Positions 52,268 through 60,701 of a stretch of 64,000 nucleotides of DNA are shown here, piece after piece. Each line of letters opens with the position of its first letter. The first letter of the stretch is position 1. The translations under genes were made by a program, and so were the position numbers. The stretch lies in assembly GCF_017640745.1 (NCBI RefSeq), contig NZ_JAEPQA010000014.1:1-64000 (forward strand), in the 5' to 3' direction. A model generated the notes under the pieces. The model did not search any database, was not told the origin of the DNA, and saw nothing but the letters and a program-made list of their open reading frames with translations. Source of the DNA: Nisaea sp. Its GTDB lineage: Bacteria > Pseudomonadota > Alphaproteobacteria > Thalassobaculales > Thalassobaculaceae.

Positions 52268-53251
52268 ATGCCTACCATCCGCAAGCGCAAAGACCGCTGG
52301 CAAGCCCAGGTCCGTGTGAAGGACAAGCCTGCGCTGACCAAGACTTTCGGCCGGTATCAGGACGCTGTCAGCTGGGCGGCGCAGACCGAGAAGGAGCTGC
52401 GAGGTCGCCAGATCAACACGGGGAGCCTCAGTCCGAGCCGGACGACGCTCGCCGATCTTATCGAGCGCTACAAACGCGAAATCACACCAGCCAAGCGCAG
52501 TTCCGCCATTGAGGAGTTGCGGCTCGGGAAGATGGCGCTGGACCGGATCGCGACTAAGACCCTGGGATCAATCACGACAGCGGATGTTGCGAACTATCGG
52601 GATCGCCGTCTTGCGCTAGTGTCGGTCGATACCGTGCGCCGGGACCTCGGGACCCTGCAGCATGTCTGGGACGTGGCCGAACGATCCTGGGGGCTGGTTG
52701 GTGCCGAGAACCCGTTCCGCCTGGTCCTGAAGCCGAGACCATCGCCGGGCCGGACACGCAGGCTTTCCGAGGACGAGGAAAGGCGGCTGGAAGTCTCCTG
52801 CAACGCGTGCCGGAACAAGGTAATCCCACTGGTGGTGACATTCGCCCTTGAGACCGCCATGCGTCAGGGGGAGATCGTCGGGTTGTTCAAGTCGGACATC
52901 GATTACGAGAAGCGGCTGGCTCTGGTTCGGATCTCCAAGAACGGGCGCAGCCGGCTGGTGCCGTTGAGTGAACGTGCGCTGACGGCGGCCAGACGCGCGT
53001 CCGACCTGAGTGACGACACCAGGGTGTTCGCGATAACGACGACAGGGGTCAAAATGGCCTGGAAGCGCATCCTCCGGCGCTCTGAGATCGAGGATCTGCA
53101 TTTCCATGACTTGCGGCACGAGGCCATCAGCCGGCTCTTCGAGCGGGGCTTCAGTCTGCCCGAGGTTGCGCTGGTGTCGGGTCATCGGACACCAGCCATG
53201 CTCATGCGCTACACCCACATCGAAGCCGGGCGTATTGCGATGAAGCTCTAG
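52268..53251 (+). CDS. Tyrosine site-specific integrase
   Basis: A 327-residue phage-type tyrosine recombinase. An N-terminal Arm-binding-like segment (1-60) and a core-binding domain (about 60-160) precede the catalytic domain with Arg199 (AMRQGE), Lys224, His280 and Arg283 (HDLRHE), His306 (SGHRTPAMLMRY) and nucleophile Tyr315. All catalytic residues are present, so it is likely active. It lies just beyond tRNA-Val and is transcribed away from it. It should mobilise the element that runs to the window end and beyond. Confidence 0.93.
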   Translation: MPTIRKRKDRWQAQVRVKDKPALTKTFGRYQDAVSWAAQTEKELRGRQINTGSLSPSRTTLADLIERYKREITPAKRSSAIEELRLGKMALDRIATKTLGSITTADVANYRDRRLALVSVDTVRRDLGTLQHVWDVAERSWGLVGAENPFRLVLKPRPSPGRTRRLSEDEERRLEVSCNACRNKVIPLVVTFALETAMRQGEIVGLFKSDIDYEKRLALVRISKNGRSRLVPLSERALTAARRASDLSDDTRVFAITTTGVKMAWKRILRRSEIEDLHFHDLRHEAISRLFERGFSLPEVALVSGHRTPAMLMRYTHIEAGRIAMKL

Positions 53252-53288
53252 TTGGCGGAGCAAAGATCTAGGCGCTCATTCATGACGA

Positions 53289-53891
53289 TTAGTATTTTTC
53301 GTGATTGACTGCTGCCGTAAGGTCGCAAAGTTCCTGTGTGATTGACTTTATTTGAGACAACCTGCTTCTGAAGTCTGCAAATTCGGACCGATGATGGGAT
53401 TCCTCAATGCCTGTCTCAGTAGCGAGTTTTTGGGCGATATAGGCGAGGTCGCCGCACGCTTCGCGCAGTAATAGTAAGGTGTGTTCGTCAGCATGAAACT
53501 CGGACGGTGAGCGTTTTCGTAATTCGCCGGACCAAGACGCTCCTTTCATGAATATCGTCGTTTCAGCCAGGTTGACGCCAAGCCCATGGAATATGCTGTT
53601 CCTGCATTCTGTCGTTGGTTTAGCTGCTCTTGCCCAAGCTATAGTGAGATTTGCTAAACGCCTGTTTTGGTGGGCGTCGCTAGCAGTCAATATTGATTTG
53701 ATCAATGAGCTAATTGGGTGGCCGTCTGTTGTCGGATGTGTGCCTTTGGGCTCCTCGTTTTTGAGGCGCCATACGATTCTTTCAGCCCATAACTCAAAGC
53801 TTCCAGAAAACACAGCTATGGCGCCGATGTGCTCAAGCATCAGCGGACTCAAACCTTGCGCCTTAAGGTATTGTTCGCCTGGGTTTTCCAA
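53289..53891 (-). CDS. Unknown protein with a HEPN-like RNxxxH motif
   Basis: A 200-residue mostly helical protein. CRNSIFHG (96-103) gives R97-x4-H102, the arrangement of HEPN ribonuclease motifs and also of many non-enzymatic HEPN-like helical proteins. The flanking DNA is AT-rich, unlike the chromosome backbone. It is convergent with the integrase. A toxin or abortive-infection role is possible but not shown. Confidence 0.5.
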   Translation of the reverse strand: MENPGEQYLKAQGLSPLMLEHIGAIAVFSGSFELWAERIVWRLKNEEPKGTHPTTDGHPISSLIKSILTASDAHQNRRLANLTIAWARAAKPTTECRNSIFHGLGVNLAETTIFMKGASWSGELRKRSPSEFHADEHTLLLLREACGDLAYIAQKLATETGIEESHHRSEFADFRSRLSQIKSITQELCDLTAAVNHEKY

Positions 53892-54055
53892 GTTGCATGT
53901 TTCCTTTTAATGAGCGCCGTGGCCGATCGTCTCCCCCGGGGGGCGGTGGAGGGGTTCGCCGCCGGGAGTCCCAGCCTATGCTTTTACTTAGGCGCCAGCC
54001 ATTTTTAGCAAATTTCGCAGTTGTCGGTCCTAGGGGTAACGTTAGGAGATGTTGA

Positions 54056-54115
54056 TTAATGCGTCCATCATGATACATTAAGGTCAATTAAAGGGCCTTG
54101 ATGGAGACATTAATG
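54056..54115 (+). promoter_or_regulatory. Candidate hipBA operator
   Basis: TTAATG (54056-54061) and CATTAA (54076-54081) form an inverted repeat, and a third copy, the palindrome CATTAATG, lies 32 bases further on (54108-54115), overlapping the hipB start. Repeated palindromes at this position are expected for HipB autoregulation. Seen by eye only. Confidence 0.45.
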
Positions 54116-54421
54116 CCGACGCCTAACATGCCTTCGAGCGTCGTTCAGCGGTCTTTGCGCCGTCTGGGGGATGATATCAGGATCGCGAGGAAGCGCCGCA
54201 ATCTGACGATGCAGGTGGTGGCGGAGCGCGCCCTGGCGTCCCGCAAGACCGTGGCCCGGATCGAGAAGGGCGACCCTGGGGTCAACATCGGCACTTACGC
54301 CTCCGTCCTCCATGCGCTCGGTTTCCTTGACCGGCTGACGTCCCTGGCCGACCCGGCCCAGGACGCGCTCGGGACCGACCTTGACATCGATGCGCTGCCC
54401 CAGCGGGTGCGACCGAAATGA
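54113..54421 (+). CDS. hipB: HipB-like XRE antitoxin
   Basis: A 102-residue helix-turn-helix protein (GDDIRIARKRRNLTMQVVAERALASRKTVARIEKGDPG is the XRE unit at about 18-55). It is the antitoxin and repressor partner of HipA. ATG 54113 is chosen because GGAGA lies 5 bases upstream; ATG 54101 is the alternative. It overlaps hipA by 4 bases (ATGA). Confidence 0.85.
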   Translation: MPTPNMPSSVVQRSLRRLGDDIRIARKRRNLTMQVVAERALASRKTVARIEKGDPGVNIGTYASVLHALGFLDRLTSLADPAQDALGTDLDIDALPQRVRPK

Positions 54422-55686
54422 CCGGAGCGGGGCAGCTCGACACGGCCGAGGTCTGGATTGCGCTCGGGGACGCCGATCATCGCGTCGGGACCCTCTACCG
54501 TCAGCGCCGCCGGGGCGGCGAGACGGTGTCCTTCCGGTACCATGAGGACTGGCTGGCGAACCCGCAACGCTTCGTTCTGGAACCTGCCCTGCCGCTGACG
54601 ACGAGCACCTACCATCCCCCGCAAGGTCAGCAGATCTTCGGCACCATCGGGGACTCCGCCCCGGACACCTGGGGGCGTCAACTGATGCGGCGCCGGGAGC
54701 GACGGCAGGCGGAGCGGGAGGGCCGCACACCAAGGACCCTCGGGGAGCTGGACTTTCTCCTTGGTGTCGCAGATCGCTCCAGGCTCGGGGCGTTGCGCTT
54801 CAGGGACGTCGAGGGAGATGTGTTCCTTGCACCCGACCAGGACAGCGTCGCTCCCTTCATCGCGCTCGGCACGCTCCTGAAGAGCGTGCGGCGCATCGAG
54901 CGGAACGAGGAGACGGACGAGGACCTGCGGATGATGTTCGCGCCGGGCTCGTCGCTTGGCGGCGCTCGCCCGAAGGCCTCGGTGATCGATCCCGAGGGTC
55001 GCATGGCCATCGCCAAGTTCCCCAAGGAAACGGACGAGTACAGCGTCGAGACCTGGGAGCACATCACCCTGCTGCTTGCCGCCGAAGCCGGCATCTCGAC
55101 CCCCAAACACGAACTGCATCGGGTCGACGGGCGGCCGGTCCTGCTCTCCTGGCGCTTCGATCGAGACGGCGAGACGCGCATCCCGTTCCTGTCGGCCCTG
55201 TCCATGCTTCAGCTCACCGACGGGCAGCGGGCGAGCTACATCGAGATCGCTGACGAGTTGTCCCGCTTGGGTTCGCGCACGCGTGCGGACCTGGAGGAAC
55301 TGTACCGCCGGATGGTGTTCAACATCCTTATCTCCAATGTCGATGACCATCTCCGAAACCACGGATTCCTGCGCTCAGGGCCGGATGGGTGGGCGCTCTC
55401 GCCTGCTTACGATCTCAACCCGACGCCGACGGACCTGAAAGCGCGCGTGCTGACTACCTATATCTCGCTCGACGACGGGACCTGCTCGATCGACTTGGCG
55501 CTGGAGGTCTGCCGGGACTTCCGCCTGAAGGAGGAGCGGGCGCGCGAGATCATTGGTGAAGTAGCCAGAGCCGTTGCGGGTTGGCGTGCCGTGGCGGCGC
55601 GTGTCGGTGAGCCTGAGGTCTCGGTCCAGCGGATGGAAAGTGCGTTTGAGCACGACGATCTAGAACGCGCTCTTAGCACCGGATGA
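54418..55686 (+). CDS. hipA: HipA-family serine/threonine kinase toxin
   Basis: A 422-residue HipA-type kinase. The N-terminal subdomain has GTLYRQRRRGGETVSFRYHEDWL. The P-loop-like segment is PGSSLGGARPKAS, the catalytic core is VDDHLRNHGF, and the metal site is SPAYDLNP. HipA kinases inactivate tRNA synthetases (GltX or others) and cause growth arrest; the target here is unknown. Overlaps hipB by 4 bases. Confidence 0.88.
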   Translation: MTGAGQLDTAEVWIALGDADHRVGTLYRQRRRGGETVSFRYHEDWLANPQRFVLEPALPLTTSTYHPPQGQQIFGTIGDSAPDTWGRQLMRRRERRQAEREGRTPRTLGELDFLLGVADRSRLGALRFRDVEGDVFLAPDQDSVAPFIALGTLLKSVRRIERNEETDEDLRMMFAPGSSLGGARPKASVIDPEGRMAIAKFPKETDEYSVETWEHITLLLAAEAGISTPKHELHRVDGRPVLLSWRFDRDGETRIPFLSALSMLQLTDGQRASYIEIADELSRLGSRTRADLEELYRRMVFNILISNVDDHLRNHGFLRSGPDGWALSPAYDLNPTPTDLKARVLTTYISLDDGTCSIDLALEVCRDFRLKEERAREIIGEVARAVAGWRAVAARVGEPEVSVQRMESAFEHDDLERALSTG

Positions 55687-55697
55687 TGCTCGGCGAT

Positions 55698-56870
55698 CTA
55701 ATCGTATCGATCTGCGCGTCTTATCTTCGACAGATTTGAAATCACCAACCCAGATGCCGAGACGTATCCGGTATCAATGCTGCCTCTGTCAATTCTTTGT
55801 GGGCTAATCGAACTTGATTCAAGAACGATCCTTTCGCGAAAAGCGTCTAGCGGTTCCAGGGACGATTTTTCGTCCATTCCGACGAAGACGACCAAGTCGT
55901 TCAATCTGTCATCATTGAGGGCATCGCGAATGGAAAGATTAAGCGGACGGGCATCGGTGCTAAAGAGTCTGCCAATAGCAGATTGGGGGCCGCCATCGAT
56001 TTCCAGCTCGACGATCTCGGGGGTATCTGATGCTGGTGGTGGCAGATCGCCTGTCGGTCTCGAAAAACGGCGCTCGCTTTGTTCGTACCGTGATGCTCTC
56101 GACGGAATGGACGCCCCGTCCGGCAACGAGGTAAAACGCCTGGACATGCTTGGAAGGTCCATGTTTTCGAAAAGATCATGTCTTTCCAGCTGTAAAAGAG
56201 CATCAATGAGGATGCTCTCTTCCTTCTCATTCATTGGGTGCTCATCTGGCGGGGGATCAATTGCGTAGAGCAATGGTTCCCGAGGTGGTTCCTCTATTCC
56301 CCAGCGCGACATGATCGCCCATCCAGAAAGCTTTCGACTACGCGCCGGGCGTTCGAAATCCACCCAGGCGGAAGATATCTGCGCCTTTGCTCGCTCCAGT
56401 GGCTGGAATGTTGCGTTGGAATAGTGGGTTTTGTCAGACGATCCCTTCGCTTCACAGAACATGCATTTTCCATTGGAAATCCCGATCCAGTCCGGAAGAT
56501 CGCTGCTCGGATCTTCAGATCGCCTGACGGCGATACCTGTTGATATTGGAAATGGCGACCCACTAATCGGTATTAATGTGCTGTAACCGAGGTAACTCTC
56601 GGCGAACCAACGGGCAAAAAATCTGCCAAATATTGCTGAGAATGACCTTCGCATTTCGATGCCGTTACCAAACCCATCTCCGGCCCAAATCAATTCAGGG
56701 CTCGCAGCTAGCAATGACTGCATCAGATTCCTGACACCTATACCTCTGGTTCTATTGCGGATAAGTTCCTTGAAAGCAGCCGCCTCGACATCGGCAAGCG
56801 GAACTGGCACGGGGAAACTTTGCGGTGCGTTAGGGGGATCCTCGATGCGGCCACGAACAGTACGGATCAT
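55698..56870 (-). CDS. PD-(D/E)XK-like nuclease of unknown family
   Basis: A 390-residue protein. Residues 91-142 fit a PD-(D/E)XK nuclease core: Glu91 in FAESYLGY, Asp127 in LPDWIG, then Glu140 and Lys142 in FCEAKG. A long linker and a C-terminal alpha/beta part follow (250-390). No signal peptide or TM helix. The gene is AT-richer than the chromosome backbone. The small 2-TM gene at 56904 lies directly upstream on the same strand and is probably its partner. Restriction or anti-phage activity is an inference from fold and island context. Confidence 0.6.
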   Translation of the reverse strand: MIRTVRGRIEDPPNAPQSFPVPVPLADVEAAAFKELIRNRTRGIGVRNLMQSLLAASPELIWAGDGFGNGIEMRRSFSAIFGRFFARWFAESYLGYSTLIPISGSPFPISTGIAVRRSEDPSSDLPDWIGISNGKCMFCEAKGSSDKTHYSNATFQPLERAKAQISSAWVDFERPARSRKLSGWAIMSRWGIEEPPREPLLYAIDPPPDEHPMNEKEESILIDALLQLERHDLFENMDLPSMSRRFTSLPDGASIPSRASRYEQSERRFSRPTGDLPPPASDTPEIVELEIDGGPQSAIGRLFSTDARPLNLSIRDALNDDRLNDLVVFVGMDEKSSLEPLDAFRERIVLESSSISPQRIDRGSIDTGYVSASGLVISNLSKIRRADRYD

Positions 56871-56903
56871 TGCTGTTATTCCAATGATATCTGGGATTAA
56901 TTT

Positions 56904-57188
56904 TTAGAAAAAAGACAAGATGAAGTAAATTGCCTGAGAAACGGCAGAGATGCAGGCGCAGAACGCTGCCTTTGCACTAAGTGCGCTCTGTTTTGTCAGG
57001 CCGCTTGTAAGTTTATCTAGATCGTCATCTTCCGCCTCGGTTCGGTCTCCCCCGATTGTTCCGTAGTCCATGTTGTTAATTTTGTCCGGGATCTCGGTTT
57101 GGCTTGACCTGAGCCAGTAAATTCCTGCGGAGAGAGCGAAAGCTGCCGATACCGCTTGCAGCACCCAGGAAATGGGGTCTAAAGGCAT
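56904..57188 (-). CDS. Small two-helix membrane protein
   Basis: A 94-residue protein with TM segments at about 6-25 and 74-93, joined by an acidic loop (TEAEDDDLDKL). No known family. It begins 33 bases upstream of the PD-(D/E)XK-like gene and points the same way. The pair could act as membrane sensor or anchor plus nuclease, but only gene order supports this. Confidence 0.55.
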   Translation of the reverse strand: MPLDPISWVLQAVSAAFALSAGIYWLRSSQTEIPDKINNMDYGTIGGDRTEAEDDDLDKLTSGLTKQSALSAKAAFCACISAVSQAIYFILSFF

Positions 57189-57375
57189 GCTTCTTAGATT
57201 CCTATCTGGTCGTTCGGTTCATCAGGTTGCATCCTAATGGTTGAGTGGTGAGGGTCGGTTTCGCAAGCGAAAATATGCCGTTTTTGGCGAAAGAACTATT
57301 TTCGGATCGTTGTTCCTTGCCTGGGGCGGCTGTGGGTAAGACGATGCTTAGGCCCCATACGTTGGTTATGAATTG

Positions 57376-58866
57376 ATGCCCAAAATCACCCTCGATCAGC
57401 TCGAATCTCACCTCTGGGAGTCCGCAAACATCCTGCGGGGCTCGATCGATGCCGCCGACTACAAGCACTACATTTTTGGTCTGCTCTTCTACAAACGGCT
57501 CTGCGACGTCTGGGAGGAGGAGTTCGAGGAGCGGATGGCGGTCTACCATGACAAGGACATGGCTGCCGATCCGGACGAGCACCGCTTCGATATCCCGGCC
57601 GGCCACTTCTGGAAGGACATCCGCTCGGACGCCACCAATATCGGCGAGCGCCTGAACCAGGCCTTCGGCGCGATCGAAGATGCGAACAGCCGGCTCCGGG
57701 GCGTCTTTCAGGATGTCGACTTCAACAACAAGGAGCGCTTCCCGGACGCCATGCTGGAGCGGCTGCTGCAGCACTTCGAGACCTACCGGCTCCGTAATGT
57801 CGACGTCGAAGCCGATATCCTTGGCAATGCCTACGAGTACCTGATCAAGCAGTTCGCCGATGACAGCGGCAAGAAGGGCGGCGAGTTCTACACGCCGAAG
57901 CAGGTGGTCCGCATGATGGTGGCCTGCCTGCAGCCCAAACCTGGCATGAGCGTCTACGATCCCACCTGTGGCTCCGGTGGCATGCTGCTGGAGGCGGTGC
58001 AGTACCTGAAGGACCATGGCCAGGACCCGAAGTCACTGGCGCTCTACGGTCAGGAAAAGAACCTCAATACCTGGGCGATCTGCCAGATGAACCTGTTCCT
58101 GCACGACATTGACGATGCCTTCGTCGAGCGGGCGGACACACTGCTGAACCCGAAGCATCTGGTGGGCAACGGCACCAAGTCGCTGCGCACCTTCGACCGG
58201 GTGCTGGCCAACCCGCCCTTCTCGCTGAAAAGCTGGGGCTACGACACTTGGTCCAAGGGCGAAGCGTTCGGGCGCGATACTTTTGGTTGTCCACCGAAGA
58301 GCTTTGGCGATCTTGCCTTTGTCCAGCACATGATCGCCAGCCTGAAAGACGACGGTCTCATGGCCGTCGTCTTGCCGCATGGTGTGCTGTTCCGGGGTGG
58401 TGCAGAGGGACGTATACGCGAGGGGCTGCTGAAGGCCGATCTGATCGATGCGGTCATCGGAGTGGCGCCTAATCTGTTCTACGGAGCCAGCATCCCGGCA
58501 TGCGTAATGCTGGTACGCAAAACAAAGCCGGAGGCTCACAAGGGCAAGGTTCTGATCGTCAACGGCGCAGAGCAGTTCGTCCCCGGAAAGAACCAAAACC
58601 AGCTTTCAGACGCAAACGTCGAAACTTTGTCGCGCGCTTACCTGGAATACAAGGACACCGATCGGCTGACCCGTGTCGTGCCAATTGAAGAGATCCGGGC
58701 AAACGACTGGAACCTGAACATTACCCGCTATGTCCACCTCGGAGAGGATGAGGAGGAGGTCGACGTGGCGGCGGAGGTCGAGAAGTTGGTCGTGTTGCGG
58801 GCCGAGCGCGACGACGCTGAGAGCCACATGATGGGGTTCCTGAAGGAGCTTGGATATGTCGAGTGA
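57376..58866 (+). CDS. hsdM: Type I restriction-modification methyltransferase subunit
   Basis: A 496-residue HsdM. An N-terminal helical domain precedes GGEFYTPKQVV, the SAM motif YDPTCGSGGMLLEA and the catalytic motif IV NPPF (adenine N6). It methylates one adenine on each strand of the target and forms M2S with HsdS. ATG 57376 follows a 187-base gap; the ribosome site is weak. HsdS starts inside its 3' end (11-base overlap). Confidence 0.93.
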   Translation: MPKITLDQLESHLWESANILRGSIDAADYKHYIFGLLFYKRLCDVWEEEFEERMAVYHDKDMAADPDEHRFDIPAGHFWKDIRSDATNIGERLNQAFGAIEDANSRLRGVFQDVDFNNKERFPDAMLERLLQHFETYRLRNVDVEADILGNAYEYLIKQFADDSGKKGGEFYTPKQVVRMMVACLQPKPGMSVYDPTCGSGGMLLEAVQYLKDHGQDPKSLALYGQEKNLNTWAICQMNLFLHDIDDAFVERADTLLNPKHLVGNGTKSLRTFDRVLANPPFSLKSWGYDTWSKGEAFGRDTFGCPPKSFGDLAFVQHMIASLKDDGLMAVVLPHGVLFRGGAEGRIREGLLKADLIDAVIGVAPNLFYGASIPACVMLVRKTKPEAHKGKVLIVNGAEQFVPGKNQNQLSDANVETLSRAYLEYKDTDRLTRVVPIEEIRANDWNLNITRYVHLGEDEEEVDVAAEVEKLVVLRAERDDAESHMMGFLKELGYVE

Positions 58867-60088
58867 GGCTCAGGAGGGCTGGCTTCCCGTGGCTTTTGGA
58901 GAGTTCTTGTCCGAGAGCCGGGTCGCCGGGACCGATGGAGCGCGAGCCCGGAAGCTTAGTGTCAAGCTCTATGGAAGAGGAGTTGTCGAGAAAGATGCGT
59001 CTCGGCCGGGTAGTGAGGCGACAAAATATTATCGACGCAAGACGGGTCAGTTTATTTATAGCAAGCTCGATTTTCTCAATGGGTCTTTTGCTGTAATCCC
59101 TGATTTTCTTGATGGGCTAGAGTCTACGTTAGATCTTCCCGCATTTGATGTCGCCGAGACGGTTGATCCTAAATGGCTCCTCTACTATGTCACCCGCCCG
59201 CAGTTCTACGAAAGTTACCGGGATGTCGCGCGAGGCGGGCGGAAAGCCAGGCGGGTGAACCCAAGAGAGTTCCTAGATTCGACTATTGATCTGCCGCCGT
59301 TGCGAGAACAGCAAAAGATTGCCGAGATCCTGACCTCGGTCGACGACGCCATACAGGCCACCGAAGCCGTCATTGAGCAGACGAAAAAGGTTAAGCATGG
59401 GGTGATGAACCAACTGCTGACCAAGGGCATCGGCCACACCCGCTTTAAGCAGACCGAGATCGGCGACATCCCAGAGGGATGGGAGGTGGTGCCTGCGGAA
59501 TCCGTCTGTGAAGCGGTGATCGACTGCAAGAATCGGACGCCACCAATCACGGATAGTGGGTTCGCCGTAGTCCGAACACCAAACGTCCGAAATGGGAAAT
59601 TCGTCAAGAAGAACCTCACATTCACAGACGAGACTTCATTCGTCGAATGGACCAAAAGAGGGAAACCGAGACCTGGAGACGTCCTGATCACTCGCGAAGC
59701 ACCTGTTGGGGAGGTGTGTGCAGCACCCACCGAGTTCGAGTTCTGTTTGGGGCAGAGGACGATGCTCTATCGCCCGAACCGAGCTCGTCTGGATCAGACG
59801 TTCCTATTGTACTCACTCCAGTCTGACGCAGTTCGACGGGTTTTATTGGAACGAGCCGGTGGTTCTACGGTTGGCCATGTCCGGGTCGGAGACATCCGTG
59901 CATTGCCTATTCCTATTGCTCCTTTAGAAGAACAGCTCCTGATAGTTGAGTGTCTTCGAAGTATCGATCGCCAGATCACTGTGACAGAATGTGAACAACT
60001 TTCGTTGCAGGCCTTGAAATCCTCACTGTTGTCCGATCTCATGACTGGCAGAACTCGGGTGAGGATCAACCATGGACAAGGATCATGA
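58856..60088 (+). CDS. hsdS: Type I restriction-modification specificity subunit
   Basis: A 410-residue HsdS with two target-recognition domains (about 5-150 and 205-360). Each is followed by a conserved coiled-coil helix (LREQQKIAEILTSVDDAIQATEAVI near 145-180 and LEEQLLIVECLRSIDRQI near the C-terminus). The linker contains IPEGWEVV. The two halves recognise the two parts of a split target; the sequence cannot be read from the protein. AAGGAG with a 7-base spacer fixes ATG 58856. TRD1 is noticeably more AT-rich than the rest, as expected for swapped TRDs. Confidence 0.92.
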   Translation: MSSEAQEGWLPVAFGEFLSESRVAGTDGARARKLSVKLYGRGVVEKDASRPGSEATKYYRRKTGQFIYSKLDFLNGSFAVIPDFLDGLESTLDLPAFDVAETVDPKWLLYYVTRPQFYESYRDVARGGRKARRVNPREFLDSTIDLPPLREQQKIAEILTSVDDAIQATEAVIEQTKKVKHGVMNQLLTKGIGHTRFKQTEIGDIPEGWEVVPAESVCEAVIDCKNRTPPITDSGFAVVRTPNVRNGKFVKKNLTFTDETSFVEWTKRGKPRPGDVLITREAPVGEVCAAPTEFEFCLGQRTMLYRPNRARLDQTFLLYSLQSDAVRRVLLERAGGSTVGHVRVGDIRALPIPIAPLEEQLLIVECLRSIDRQITVTECEQLSLQALKSSLLSDLMTGRTRVRINHGQGS

Positions 60089-60701
60089 TCGGCCGACGCT
60101 TGGAGAGTCGAAGGGAAACCAAGCGGCTCGCATAGGCGCCAGTGCGCTTGGAGCAATACCGGTTCTCGGACCAATCATTCAGGCGACGGTGACTGAGACA
60201 ATCCCCAACGTACGGCTGGAGCGCATCGAAGCTTACCTTCAGCACCTGGAGCGGCGGCTTGATGAGGCCACCCTTGGTGAGCAACTCAAAGACGAGCGAC
60301 AGCTCGATCTATTCGAAGAAGGCATGTGGCAGTCTGCGAGAGCGGTCAGCGACGAGAGGAAAGAACGGGTCGCAAACCTTGTCGTCAACGGGCTCTCAGC
60401 TCCCGAGTTGGATGCGGCGCGATCTCGGCATTGGTTGCGAGTGTTGAATCAGCTCGGCGATGAGGAGATCGCGATCCTATTGGATGAGTTTCAATGGCAG
60501 ACGAGCTATCCCGAAGCAACTGACGAAGAACAGGGCCAAAGGGTCAAGGAGACGCCGAACGAAGCCCTCCCGAGCCGTTTCCTGCTTAGCGCCTTCGGGC
60601 TAATGAAGCAGCATGCCACGTGGGGCGGCGGCAATGTGGTTCAAGGCGTGACGCCCGCTGGCGAGGATTTCCTCAGGGCGATGGGCCTCTTGGGCGATTG
60701 A
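60072..60701 (+). CDS. Uncharacterised gene inside the type I RM operon
   Basis: A 209-residue protein starting inside hsdS (17-base overlap) and ending on the base before hsdR. After a charged start it has a glycine-rich hydrophobic segment (ARIGASALGAIPVLGPIIQATVTETIP, about 19-45), then a coiled-coil-like helix (RLERIEAYLQHLERRLDEATLGEQLK), and a C-terminal part ending GVTPAGEDFLRAMGLLG, which looks like a winged-helix end. No known RM subunit matches. Its position suggests a regulator or an accessory immune component. Confidence 0.7.
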   Translation: MDKDHDRPTLGESKGNQAARIGASALGAIPVLGPIIQATVTETIPNVRLERIEAYLQHLERRLDEATLGEQLKDERQLDLFEEGMWQSARAVSDERKERVANLVVNGLSAPELDAARSRHWLRVLNQLGDEEIAILLDEFQWQTSYPEATDEEQGQRVKETPNEALPSRFLLSAFGLMKQHATWGGGNVVQGVTPAGEDFLRAMGLLGD

